12,500 nt of DNA, from assembly GCA_026770585.1 (NCBI GenBank), contig MU646649.1, positions 21,564 through 34,063 on the forward strand. Direction: 5' to 3'. Source of the DNA: Baffinella frigidus. Lineage: Eukaryota; Cryptophyceae; Cryptomonadales; Baffinellaceae. Position numbers and translations under genes: made by a program. Shown here in pieces: positions 6,593-11,989 of this stretch (position 1 is the stretch's first letter; each line of letters begins with the position of its first letter). A model generated the notes under the pieces. That model searched no databases. It saw nothing but the letters and a program-made list of their open reading frames with translations, and was not told the DNA's origin.

Positions 6593-6656
6593 GACGAGCT
6601 AGAAAGTTTAGGGTTGAGGGTTTAGGTGGCGGAGGTGCGCACGGGGCCCCGTGGTG
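6593..6656 (+). pseudogene. Upstream copy of the G3 exon interrupted by telomere-type bases
   Basis: After GCGCAG, GACGAGCTAGAA matches the start of the exon at 6948. A 21-base block, AGTTTAGGGTTGAGGGTTTAG, spelled here as AGTTTAGGG / TTGAGGG / TTTAG, then interrupts it. Homology resumes with GTGGCGGAGGTGCGCACGGG. The insert adds an in-frame TAG. It is in the TTTAGGG orientation, opposite to nearly all intron repeats here, and begins with a GT and ends with TTTAG. Confidence 0.6.
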
Positions 6657-6780
6657 TGTGACAACTTTCCCCGCAGCGTGACAACTTTTGACGCGTTAAC
6701 TTTTGGCGTGGCAACTTTTGGTGTGGCAACTTTTGGCGTGGCAGCTTTCCCGACTCTCTGACGCGGAACTCGCACCCTAA
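6657..6780 (+). repeat. GGCAACTTTTGGCGT tandem block
   Basis: Five to six 15-16-base units of GTGGCAACTTTTGGC run from about 6659 to 6752. They recall the CAACTTTCGAC units at 5462. Confidence 0.75.
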
Positions 6781-6928
6781 ACTCACCCGAGAAAACCCGT
6801 TTTTCACTAGAATCCGGCAACGAAAATTACTACACAATTGGGGCATACTAGTAATAGTAAAGCATTTATTTGTGTTGTAACTTTCGTCACCAGATTCTGA
6901 AAAAAATAGGTTTCCCCGGATTAAAACC
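6781..6928. mobile_element. TIR element, family A copy 2
   Basis: CCGGCAACGAAAATTACTAC plus ACAA (6814-6837) pairs with TTGTGTTGTAACTTTCGTCA followed by CCAGATTCTGA (6869-6900). The outer parts (CACCCGAGAAAAC at 6783 and GTTTCCCCGGAT at 6910) extend the inverted repeat. The centre has ATACTAGTAATAG like copy 1. Confidence 0.75.
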
Positions 6929-6947
6929 CTAAACCCCTGTGGTGCAG

Positions 6948-7015
6948 GATGAGCTGGAGGTGGTGGAGGTGCACAAGGGGCCGGGGATGCATACATCCCT
7001 CCTCGAACAGTCTCG
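6948..7015 (+). CDS. Exon: gelsolin repeat G3, second strand and helix
   Basis: It starts after GTGCAG (6942-6947) in phase 0 and reads DELEVVEVHKGPGMHTSLLE then QS plus CG, ending before donor GTCTGG at 7016 in phase 2. The next exon begins with G, giving CGG and the join SLLEQSR-CMVLD. This corresponds to the family pattern V-x-E-[VL]...SLL-x-x-x-x-C-[YF]-[IVL]-LD. A duplicate of the 3' half with its donor lies at 7137-7180 and a damaged copy at 6593. Confidence 0.72.
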
Positions 7016-7029
7016 GTCTGGCCCCACCG

Positions 7030-7180
7030 GACAGCGTTCTAGCGCCCCCTATTCACTGCGGATAGTGTTCTAGTGCCCCCATTAACCGCGGATAGCGTTC
7101 TAGTGCCCCTATTAACCGCGGATAGCGTTCTCCCAGCACAAGGGGCCGGAGATGCACACGGCCCTCCTCCAACAGTCCCG
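7030..7180 (+). repeat. 30-base tandem repeat and duplicate 3' half of the G3 exon
   Basis: About three and a half units of GGATAGCGTTCTAGTGCCCC plus TATTAACCGC run from 7030 to 7131. They are followed at 7137-7180 by CACAAGGGGCCGGAGATGCA..., a copy of the second half of the exon at 6948 (HKGPEMHTALLQQS plus CG) with a good donor GTCAGA at 7181 and an AG immediately before it (7135-7136). This segment could in principle be spliced, but it would replace only half of the exon. Confidence 0.65.
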
Positions 7181-7396
7181 GTCAGACCCCACCTTCGGCA
7201 GCAGTCTGATCTTTTTGTACGTTGTATACTTGGTGATATATGACTCTGTGTAGGTCCGTTGAGAGCATCTTCTCTTCTCGTGTGACCTCCCCAGGGGCCA
7301 CTTCGTAAGCTTTCGTGTAGCAGGTTGTGCAGCCAGGGCTCTCATCATCCTCGGGAAGGGCAGCCAACGGGTTATGAGCCTGCAATAATTCCCTGC
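7181..7396. other. Unique intron sequence without recognised gene
   Basis: About 215 bases between the G3 exon copies. I find no repeat family, motif or supported reading frame. Confidence 0.5.
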
Positions 7397-7606
7397 GCAA
7401 CGATGGGCGGCGCACGCGACGAGACGTCCCCCCCCCCCTCATCCAGATCGGGAGGCGCAGGGGTACCTCGCTCATAAAAACGCCCCCCCCCCCCAGGATA
7501 GCCATAGGGCCCTAGGCCTCGGCCTACCGTAGGGGCCTAGGGCGAGGCGGTTTCTTATGGGCGAGGTACCCCTGCAGGTGCATGGTGCTAGACAGCGGGG
7601 CGCACG
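7397..7606 (+). repeat. Copies of the G3 core exon 5' edge
   Basis: GCAACGATGGGCGGCGCA occurs at about 7397 and again at 7628, just before the real exon. At 7578-7602 GTGCATGGTGCTAGACAGCG duplicates the start of the exon at 7646, followed by CACGAGACG, which also occurs in the 7397 copy as CACGCGACGAGACG. The copy at 7578 is preceded by CTGCAG belonging to the end of the inverted-repeat element at 7457-7575. Confidence 0.65.
7457..7575. mobile_element. TIR element abutting an exon-copy acceptor
   Basis: GCAGGGGTACCTCGC (7457-7471) and GCGAGGTACCCCTGC (7561-7575) are a perfect 15-base inverted repeat. Imperfect pairing continues inward (TCATAAAAACG against TTTCTTATGG), and GCCCTAGGCC (7509-7518) pairs with GGCCTAGGGC (7534-7543). 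The right end is followed by AG and then the exon-start copy GTGCATGG, so the terminus lies in a CTGCAG acceptor. Confidence 0.75.
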
Positions 7607-7645
7607 AGACGTTTGTCTCACCCTGAGCAACGATGGGCGGCGCAG

Positions 7646-7762
7646 GTGCATGGTGCTGGACAGCGGGGCGAGCGTGTTCGTGTGGAAGGGCAGCGGCGCG
7701 ACGCTGGACGCGCGCGTGGGCGCCGAGCGCTTCGCCCGCCACCTCGCGGGAGAGCGCACCCT
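7646..7762 (+). CDS. Exon: gelsolin repeat G3 core (VFVWKG)
   Basis: It starts after GGCGCAG (7639-7645). The first G completes the arginine codon split with the exon at 6948. It then reads CMVLDSGASVFVWKGSGATL, DARVGAERFARHLAGERT and the two bases CT, ending before donor GTGAGG at 7763 in phase 2. This is the clearest gelsolin match in the window: C-x-[IVL]-LD-x-G-x-x-[VI]-[YF]-VW-x-G, then the helix E-R-x-x-A-x-x-x-A-x-x-[LF]. The residue after the WKG turn is serine rather than acidic, so calcium binding at this site may be weak or absent (inference). Copies of its 5' edge lie upstream and three copies of its 3' edge lie downstream. Confidence 0.85.
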
Positions 7763-7780
7763 GTGAGGAACCCTACATAC

Positions 7781-7845
7781 GGGCGGCGGTTGGCAGGATA
7801 GGGCGGCAGTTGGCAGGATCGGGCGTCAGTTGGCAAGGATAGGGC
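7781..7845 (+). repeat. 20-base minisatellite, short block
   Basis: About three units of GGGCGGCAGTTGGCAGGATA begin 18 bases after the donor of the exon at 7646. The longer block at 8081 has the same unit and the same position relative to the duplicated donor. Confidence 0.8.
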
Positions 7846-7995
7846 TGTGCGCGCCCCACCTCCCTGTCCAGAGTCCTTTTCAGAACTGTTGGCCATCCGC
7901 CGATATATGATTATGAACGAGGGCTCCAATTCCGGCCACTTTTGGCATTTTTGTCACGACCGAAAACTATAAAAAATCATAATCACGCCGTTCCG
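7846..7995. other. Unique intron sequence
   Basis: About 150 bases after the short minisatellite. CTCCAATTCCGGCCACTTTTGG at about 7924 loosely resembles CTCCAATTCCCCCCAAAAATGG at 8441, upstream of another exon-edge copy. No gene seen. Confidence 0.45.
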
Positions 7996-8088
7996 AAGCG
8001 ACGCTGGATGCGCGCGTGGGCGCCGAGCGCTTCGCAGGCCCCCTCGCGAGCCAGCGCACGCTGTGAGGAACCCTACATAAGGGCGGCA
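7996..8088 (+). repeat. Downstream copy 1 of the G3 core exon 3' edge, with donor
   Basis: GCGACGCTGGATGCGCGCGT and onward reads LDARVGAERFAGPLASQRT, matching the end of the exon at 7646. It keeps the donor and intron start (CTGTGAGGAACCCTACATA) and runs into the same 20-base minisatellite found after the true exon. The duplication therefore spans exon end, donor and intron start. Confidence 0.75.
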
Positions 8089-8236
8089 GTTGGCAAGGAT
8101 AGGGCGGCAGTTGGCAGGATAGGGCGGCAGGTGGCAAGGATGGGGCGGCAGTTGGCAAGGATATGACGGCAGTTGGCAGGATGGGGCGGCAGTTGGCAGG
8201 ATAGGGCGGTAGTTGGCAAGGATAGGGCGGCAGTTG
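8081..8236 (+). repeat. 20-base minisatellite, long block
   Basis: Seven to eight units of GGGCGGCAGTTGGCA(A)GGATA occur, alternating between 20 and 21 bases by one A. Each unit carries CAG followed by GT, so the array offers repeated AG and GT dinucleotides, unlike the CCCTAAA-type filler elsewhere. It ends exactly at a copy of the G3 exon end (8235). Confidence 0.85.
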
Positions 8237-8302
8237 GCGACGCTGGATGCGCGCGTGGGGGCTGAGCGATTCGCACGCCACCTCGCGGGCCAGCGCACCC
8301 AC
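8235..8302 (+). repeat. Downstream copy 2 of the G3 core exon 3' edge
   Basis: GACGCTGGATGCGCGCGTGG and onward reads LDARVGAERFARHLAGQRT, closer to the true exon than copy 1, but CACTGCGCG replaces the donor GTGAGG. It lies directly at the end of the 20-base minisatellite. Confidence 0.75.
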
Positions 8303-8469
8303 TGCGCGCCCCAGCTCCCGTACCGTTACCCGAAACCCTGGACCCTACCACGCCAGGTCATCACTGGGAATTTCAAACGCAACATTTCGCGCTAAAAGTG
8401 TTTCGTGGTACAAAGTTTGATTATAGAGGCGGCAAAGAGCTCCAATTCCCCCCAAAAATGGCGCGTCCG

Positions 8470-8495
8470 AAGCGACGCTGGATGCGCGCGTGGCC
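8470..8495 (+). repeat. Downstream copy 3 of the G3 core exon 3' edge (short)
   Basis: GAAGCGACGCTGGATGCGCG followed by CGTGG matches copies 1 and 2 and then stops abruptly at CCTGTGTGC. The CCGAAG before it is shared with copy 1 (CCGTTCCGAAGCGACG against GCGTCCGAAGCGACG), so copies 1 and 3 share their upstream border. Confidence 0.65.
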
Positions 8496-8731
8496 TGTGT
8501 GCGCCCGAACTGAATTTGTTACCAGCAACCCAGATTGTCGACTTAAGAAAAGTCCGTCAACATATGGACACCCCAAACGTCCTTTTGCCTCTCCCACGTC
8601 TTCAAACATCCTATGTTTATCTTCTAGATTACTCTCACGCCTGGAGATGAGACCAAACGTTTATGAGCCGTAAGACGAGCCCGCCTCGGTACAGAAGTAG
8701 TCCTGAAAACTCAACGTCCGCACACCCCACA
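8496..8731. other. Unique intron sequence before the last G3 exon
   Basis: No supported gene. ACACCCCAAACGTCCTTTTG at 8568 duplicates part of the exon at 8738 (ACACGCCAAACGTCCTCTTT). GAGACCAAACGTTTATGAGCC lies downstream. Confidence 0.45.
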
Positions 8732-8737
8732 CCCCAG

Positions 8738-8840
8738 GTGCACGGTTGTCGTTCTCCCCCAAGACACGCCAAACGTCCTCTTTGCATCGCACTTGATCGA
8801 CCACCCCTGGCTCGTCTACACCTCCCTCCCCCCCGCGCGC
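8738..8840 (+). CDS. Exon: C-terminal part of gelsolin repeat G3
   Basis: It begins after CCCCAG (8732-8737). The first G completes the leucine codon split with the exon at 7646. It then reads 34 codons, CTVVVLPQDTPNVLFASHLI and DHPWLVYTSLPPAR, ending before donor GTACAC at 8841 in phase 0. The pattern T-x-V-x-x-V-x-[QE]-x-x-x-x-x-F-x-S-x-[FL]-x-x-x-W is the expected last strand and helix of repeat 3. The phase fit on both sides and the position after VGAERFARHL support it. A scrap of its middle (ACACCCCAAACGTCCTTTTG) occurs upstream at 8568. Confidence 0.65.
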
Positions 8841-8890
8841 GTACACCCTAAACCCTAAACCCTGAACCATAAACCCCAAACCCTGAAACC

Positions 8891-9227
8891 TTATTGTACT
8901 TTTCGGGTCAGCGCGGATTTTGGGTCGGGGTCGGGGAGTCGGGAAAAATCGAAAATATCGAAAAAGGGCTCTAGTATTTGTGACATATTATGGGTGGGGG
9001 GTGCATCTTGTCATCATATCAATGCATAAGATAGCATAAAATCAAAAATATCGAAAAAGGGCTCTAGTATTTGTGACATATTATGGGTGGGGGGTGCATC
9101 TTGTCATCATATCAATGCATAAGATAGCATAAAACTTTAGATGGACGCACCAATTATCGAGATTTTCATTTCCCGACACCCCGACCCGACCTCGAGAAAA
9201 TCCGTGCTGACCCGAAAAGTACAATAA
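8891..9227. mobile_element. 337-bp TIR element with internal 93-bp duplication
   Basis: The first about 55 bases (TTATTGTACTTTTCGGGTCA onward) are inverted at the right end (TGACCCGAAAAGTACAATAA, 9208-9227). Inside, a 93-base unit beginning near AAAATATCGAAAAAGGGCTC (8953) is repeated almost perfectly at 9046. No transposase frame, hence non-autonomous. It sits between two CCCTAAA-type arrays; no clear target duplication is visible. Confidence 0.85.
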
Positions 9228-9363
9228 AGCCTCAGCCCTAAACCCTAGACCCGAAAACCCTAAACCCTAAACCGAATCCCTAAAACCCGAAAACCCTAAA
9301 CTCTAAACCCTACACCCTAAATCCCAAACCCTGAACCTTCAACCCTCAACCCTAAACCCTAAA
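9228..9363 (+). repeat. CCCTAAA array, left of the 9368 island
   Basis: CCCTAAA, CCCTAGA, CCCGAAAA and CCCTCAA units with no coding content. Confidence 0.9.
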
Positions 9364-9367
9364 CCAG

Positions 9368-9403
9368 ATCGCCCCCCCAGCGCCGCCCGTGGCGAAGCTA
9401 TCC
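9368..9403 (+). CDS. Possible short exon: G3/G4 linker
   Basis: A GC-rich island between two CCCTAAA arrays follows CCAG (9364-9367) and reads IAPPAPPVAKLS before a donor-like GTCAGG at 9404, phase 0 at both ends. Villins have a low-complexity linker here that often contains V-A-x-L. Compatible phase and loss of the repeat pattern are the only support. Confidence 0.4.
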
Positions 9404-9407
9404 GTCA

Positions 9408-9497
9408 GGAAACCCCAAACCCTGGACTCGAAACCCTACGCCCGAAACCCAAAACCCAAACCCCTAAACCCCACACCCCAAACCCTGAACCCTACAC

Positions 9498-9531
<34 letters not shown>

Positions 9532-9738
9532 CCCTAAACCCTAAACCCTAAACCCCACAACCCCAACCCTAAACCCTACACCCTACACCCTACACCCTCA
9601 ACCCTCCACCCTCAACTCTCAATCCTAATCCCTCAACCCTCAACCCGAAACCCAAAACCCTAACTCCTAAACCCTCAACTCGCTGACGCTGAGTTTGGCC
9701 AGCCCTAAACCCTGCACCCTGAACCGTAACCCCTCAAT
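9408..9738 (+). repeat. CCCTAAA/CCGAAAA/CCCTACA array
   Basis: Mixed seven-base repeats, including AACCGAAAACCGAAAACCGA near 9501-9525. A non-repeat scrap, CTCGCTGACGCTGAGTTTGG, at 9680-9699 interrupts it. Confidence 0.9.
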
Positions 9739-9741
9739 CAG

Positions 9742-9796
9742 AAAGATGCACTCGGTCACGGTGCGGTCGTGGCTCGAGACGGGGCAGAGTGTGCGG
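9742..9796 (+). CDS. Possible exon island in the G3/G4 linker
   Basis: A non-repeat island after ATCAG (9737-9741) could read KDALGHGA in phase 0, ending before GTCGTG at 9766. Alternatively it could read KMHSVTVRSWLETGQSVR in another phase, ending before GTTTGA at 9797. Neither reading is a recognised gelsolin segment. The island interrupts CCCTAAA arrays as the real exons do, which is the only reason to list it. Confidence 0.25.
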
Positions 9797-9802
9797 GTTT
9801 GA

Positions 9803-10028
9803 CCTTGAACCCTAAACCCCAAACCCCAAACCCTAAACCCCAAACATCAAACCCTAACCCCCAAACCCTAACCCCTACACCCTAAACCCTAAATCCTGAA
9901 CCCAACCCCTAAACCCTGAACCCTGAACCCTAAACCCTAAACCCCGAACCCCCTAAACCCTGCACCCTGCACCCTGCACCCTAAACCTTCAACCCCAAAT
10001 CCTGACCCCTAACCACCAAACCCCAAAC
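9803..10028 (+). repeat. CCCTAAA/CCCTGAA array
   Basis: About 30 degenerate units ending at the acceptor of the 10032 island. Confidence 0.9.
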
Positions 10029-10031
10029 CAG

Positions 10032-10064
10032 GCGTCCAACAAGGCCGCTCCTGCCGCGCAGCCG
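10032..10064 (+). CDS. Possible short exon: Ala/Pro-rich linker before G4
   Basis: It follows ACCAG (10027-10031), reads ASNKAAPAAQP in phase 0 and ends before GTCTGC at 10065. The next exon starts GALVELKAW in phase 0, so the join is clean. An Ala/Pro-rich spacer is normal before the fourth repeat in villins. Its small size limits confidence. Confidence 0.45.
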
Positions 10065-10068
10065 GTCT

Positions 10069-10368
10069 GCCCTCAACCTTCAACCCTCAACCCTCAACAC
10101 TAACCCCTGAACCCTGAACCCTAAACCTTAAACCCTGCACCCTAAACCCTAAACCCTAAACCCTAAACCCTAAACCCTACACCCTACAACGTACACCCTA
10201 CACCCTAAATCCTAAACCCTGCATCCTGCACCCTAAACCCTAATCCCTAAAACCTGAACACTCAAACCGGAAATACGACCCATGTCTCGTGTTTCTTGCG
10301 TATGCTCCTAACCCTGAACCCTGAACCCTAAACCCCAAACCCTAAGCCCTAAACCCCACACCCTACCC
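10069..10368 (+). repeat. CCCTAAA array before G4
   Basis: Contains six to seven perfect CCCTAAA units at about 10138-10180. A non-repeat scrap, CGACCCATGTCTCGTGTTTC, at 10276-10295 is the only break. Confidence 0.9.
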
Positions 10369-10373
10369 CGCAG

Positions 10374-10427
10374 GGCGCGCTAGTGGAACTCAAGGCGTGG
10401 AGCATCATCAACTTTGAATTGGAGGCG
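10374..10427 (+). CDS. Exon: first strand of gelsolin repeat G4
   Basis: It starts after CCGCAG (10368-10373) and reads GALVELKAWSIINFELEA (18 codons), ending before donor GTGAAC at 10428; both ends are phase 0. The pattern x-x-VE-x-WRIENF-x-x-x-x-V of repeats 1 and 4 is recognisable as VELKAWSIINFELEA-V, the last valine coming from the next exon. Confidence 0.75.
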
Positions 10428-10432
10428 GTGAA

Positions 10433-10608
10433 CCCTCTACCCTCTTCCCGAAACCCCAAATCCGAAACCCGAAACCTGAAACCCAAAACCCGAAACCACA
10501 AACCACAAACCACAAACCACAAACCCCACACCCCCAACCCCACACCCCAAACCCCAAACCCCAAACCCCAAACCCCAAACCACAATGCCCAAAGCACAAA
10601 CCCGAAAG
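10433..10608 (+). repeat. CCCGAAA to ACCACAA to CCCCAAA array
   Basis: Blocks of three variants in succession, each locally uniform (AACCACAAACCACAAACCAC at 10494-10520), ending at the acceptor of the exon at 10612. Confidence 0.92.
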
Positions 10609-10611
10609 CAG

Positions 10612-10676
10612 GTGACTGAGGAGACCCTGGGGCACTTCGCGTCAGACCGTTGCTACCTCGTCCAGTGCACCTACAG
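10612..10676 (+). CDS. Exon: gelsolin repeat G4, CYLVQCTY strand
   Basis: It begins after AAGCAG (10606-10611) in phase 0 and reads VTEETLGHFASDRCYLVQCT, then Y and AG, ending before GTCCCC at 10677 in phase 2. It matches the family segment G-x-[FL]-x-x-x-D-[CS]-Y-[IL]-[IV]-x-x-x-[YT]-Y. Two downstream copies of its 3' edge lie at about 10767 and 10973. Confidence 0.8.
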
Positions 10677-10763
10677 GTCCCCCTTCAGGGTTCAGGGTGT
10701 GGAGGTGGAGGGTCGCAAGTGTGATGCCTGTGATCTCGAATGCTTTCCGTACTCGAAACCCGT

Positions 10764-10831
10764 GCCTACCTCGTCCAGTGCACCTACAGGTGTCCCCCCG
10801 CGATTTCGCAGAGAGCGAGAGAGACAGAGAG

Positions 10832-10870
<39 letters not shown>

Positions 10871-10998
10871 AGAGAAGAGAGAGAAAGATGGACAGAGGGA
10901 GAGAGAGAAAGAAGAAAAGAGAGAGGGAGAGAGAGGGAGAGGAGAGTGGGGAATTCTGACGTGGACCGCATGTACCTCGTCCAGTGCACCTACAGCCC
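10764..10998 (+). repeat. Two downstream copies of the G4 exon 3' edge
   Basis: CTACCTCGTCCAGTGCACCT plus ACAG recurs at 10767-10790 (followed by GTGTCC) and at 10973-10994 as TACCTCGTCCAGTGCACC followed by TACAGCCC. The first copy keeps a GT donor and the second does not. They flank the GA-rich tract at 10809-10948. Confidence 0.75.
10809..10948 (+). repeat. Purine (GA)n microsatellite
   Basis: About 140 bases of almost pure AG/GA with occasional C, T and AA, including an uninterrupted GAGAGA core near 10838-10866. It is a mirror-type polypurine tract inside the G4 intron. Long open frames across it (Arg/Glu on one strand, Ser/Leu on the other) are artefacts of the repeat. Confidence 0.9.
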
Positions 10999-11086
10999 GC
11001 CCCCTCGATTTTTCAGGGCTGGTGTTTGTGGGTAGAGTGGGGAACTCCGACGTAGATGACGCATCTATGTCTAACAATGCTAACAC

Positions 11087-11103
11087 GCGCAGAGCGGACG
11101 GGA
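11087..11103 (+). repeat. Upstream copy of the 11162 exon 5' edge
   Basis: CGCAGAGCGGACGGGAAC matches the acceptor and first bases of the exon at 11162 (CGCAGGGCGGACGGGCC) and then diverges. A related motif, GGGAA(T/C)TC(T/C)GACGT(G/A)GA, occurs at 10949 and 11039, with GGGAACTGCGACGT at 11099, so this part of the intron also grew by local duplication. Confidence 0.5.
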
Positions 11104-11161
11104 ACTGCGACGTTGGCACCCCAGCGACAGATGGGATAACAGAGGTGACTCTCTTGCGCAG

Positions 11162-11203
11162 GGCGGACGGGCCGGAGCAGCATGTCTTCCACTTCTGGCG
11201 GGG
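11162..11203 (+). CDS. Exon: gelsolin repeat G4, FHFW strand
   Basis: It starts after TTGCGCAG (11154-11161). The first G completes arginine with the AG of the exon at 10612. It then reads ADGPEQHVFHFWR plus GG, ending before donor GTCACC at 11204 in phase 2. The pattern Y-x-x-x-x-x-x-x-x-[IV]-x-x-W-x-G is the G4 counterpart of HFWVG at 599-665. The intron before it has the same phase and the same place relative to the HFW strand as the intron before the 599 exon. No acidic residue directly follows the turn, unlike G1. Confidence 0.75.
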
Positions 11204-11207
11204 GTCA

Positions 11208-11532
11208 CCCCGAAACCCTAAACCCGAAACCCTAAACCCACCCGAAACCATAAACCCTAAACCCACCCGAAACCCTAAACCCTAAACCCACCCGAAACCC
11301 TAAACCCTAAACCCACCCGAAACCCTAAACCCTAAACCCTAAACCTTGAACCCTGAACCCTGAACCCTGAACCCTAAACCCTAAACCCTGAACCCTAAAC
11401 CCTCATCTCTAACCCCCAGACCCTAAACCCTGAACCCTCAACACCAAACACCGAACCCCAAACCCCAAACCCCACACCCCAAACCCCGAACCCCAGACCC
11501 CAAACCCCAACCCCCAAAACCGCAACCCTGAA
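11208..11532 (+). repeat. CCCTAAA array with higher-order unit
   Basis: A larger unit CCCACCCGAAACCCTAAACC plus CTAAA is repeated about four times (11233-11330), followed by CCCTGAA and CCCCAAA blocks. Confidence 0.92.
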
Positions 11533-11539
11533 ACACTAG

Positions 11540-11597
11540 GTGGTCGTGTTCGCGGGTGGAGGCGCTCTGCTGGCAGTACGACATCATGGAACTCATG
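11540..11597 (+). CDS. Exon: gelsolin repeat G4, helix
   Basis: It follows ACACTAG (11533-11539). G completes a glycine codon, then WSCSRVEALCWQYDIMELM is read, ending before GTAAAT at 11598 in phase 0. Position and the x-E-A-L-x-x-x-x-D-x-x-x-L spacing suit the long helix after the W-x-G turn, but residue matches to the family are modest. A near copy at 11932 shows the same reading with H and Q substitutions. Confidence 0.5.
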
Positions 11598-11710
11598 GTA
11601 AATAATAATAACTCATGGTAAATAATAATAATATGATAAAAATAATGGTAAACCCTGGACCATAATAATAATGGTAAACCCTGGATATCATGGAACTCAT
11701 GGTAAACCCT
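11585..11710 (+). repeat. Repeated exon-end motif CATGGAACTCATGGTAAA with ATA repeats
   Basis: ATCATGGAACTCATGGTAAA occurs at 11583 (true exon end) and 11688, with ACTCATGGTAAATAATAATA also at 11610 and GGTAAACCCTGGA at 11646 and 11672. Each copy carries the exon end and donor GTAA. They are separated by (ATA)n-like bases. Confidence 0.7.
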
Positions 11711-11931
11711 GCGGGCCTGTGCCCGGATGCAGGACGTGCCGGTAGTAACGTTTTGTACTGCCCGCGAGGTCGCTCAGGGGCCGGTACTAATTCCGGACGT
11801 GACAGTACTCACGTGACCCCCTTAGAACGGTCCGTTTATGGTGAACCCCTTAGAACGGTCCGTTTTTTAACGTGGACGCCTGAGAACGGTGCGTTTTTGG
11901 AGCCATTCATACCTTGCACTTCTGACGGGGG
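11711..11931 (+). other. Intron with palindromic AACGGTCCGTT repeats
   Basis: TTAGAACGG(T)CCGTTT-like words occur three times (11822, 11850, 11882, the last with GTGCGTT); AACGGTCCGTT is a palindrome about a central T. The remainder is unique sequence with no recognised gene. Confidence 0.6.
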
Positions 11932-11989
11932 TGGTCGTGTTTGCGTGTCGAGGCGCTCTGCTGGCAGCACGACATCATGCAACTCATGG
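11932..11989 (+). pseudogene. Downstream copy of the 11540 exon
   Basis: TGGTCGTGTTTGCGTGTCGA and onward reads WSCLRVEALCWQHDIMQLM and is followed by GTACAC. It is almost the full exon, but no AG precedes it (GACGGGGG|TGG), so it lacks a normal acceptor. It may be a duplicate that cannot be spliced in. Confidence 0.65.

Larger units (their letters stand above)
599..11597 (+). other. Split gene for a gelsolin/villin-family actin-binding protein (partial)
   Basis: At least eleven short + strand segments, each preceded by AG and followed by GT, encode successive pieces of gelsolin-like repeats in the correct order: G1 (599-1077), G1/G2 linker and G2 start (2394-3586), G2/G3 linker and G3 (5986-8840), linker (9368-10064), G4 (10374-11597). 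Phases agree from 5986 to 11597 without a stop, about 240 codons. Recognised motifs are HFWVGRD, QGEESSTF, CFILDL, CMVLDSGASVFVWKG, LKAWSIINFEL and EQHVFHFW. Gelsolin/villin proteins bind, sever, cap or bundle actin, usually under calcium control; activity here is inferred from family only. The order resembles plant villins. The first exon (start codon) and everything after G4 are not seen. Two gaps remain: a phase mismatch between 1077 and 2394, and a missing G2 core. It could be a live gene with unrecognised exons or a decaying copy. Open frames in all recognised exons and their phase agreement favour a live gene. Confidence 0.85.

Noticed and set aside
10740-11285. 181-codon + strand and 160-codon antisense frames
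   Set aside because: Open only because of the GA microsatellite (Arg/Glu or Ser/Leu runs) and CCCTAAA repeats.
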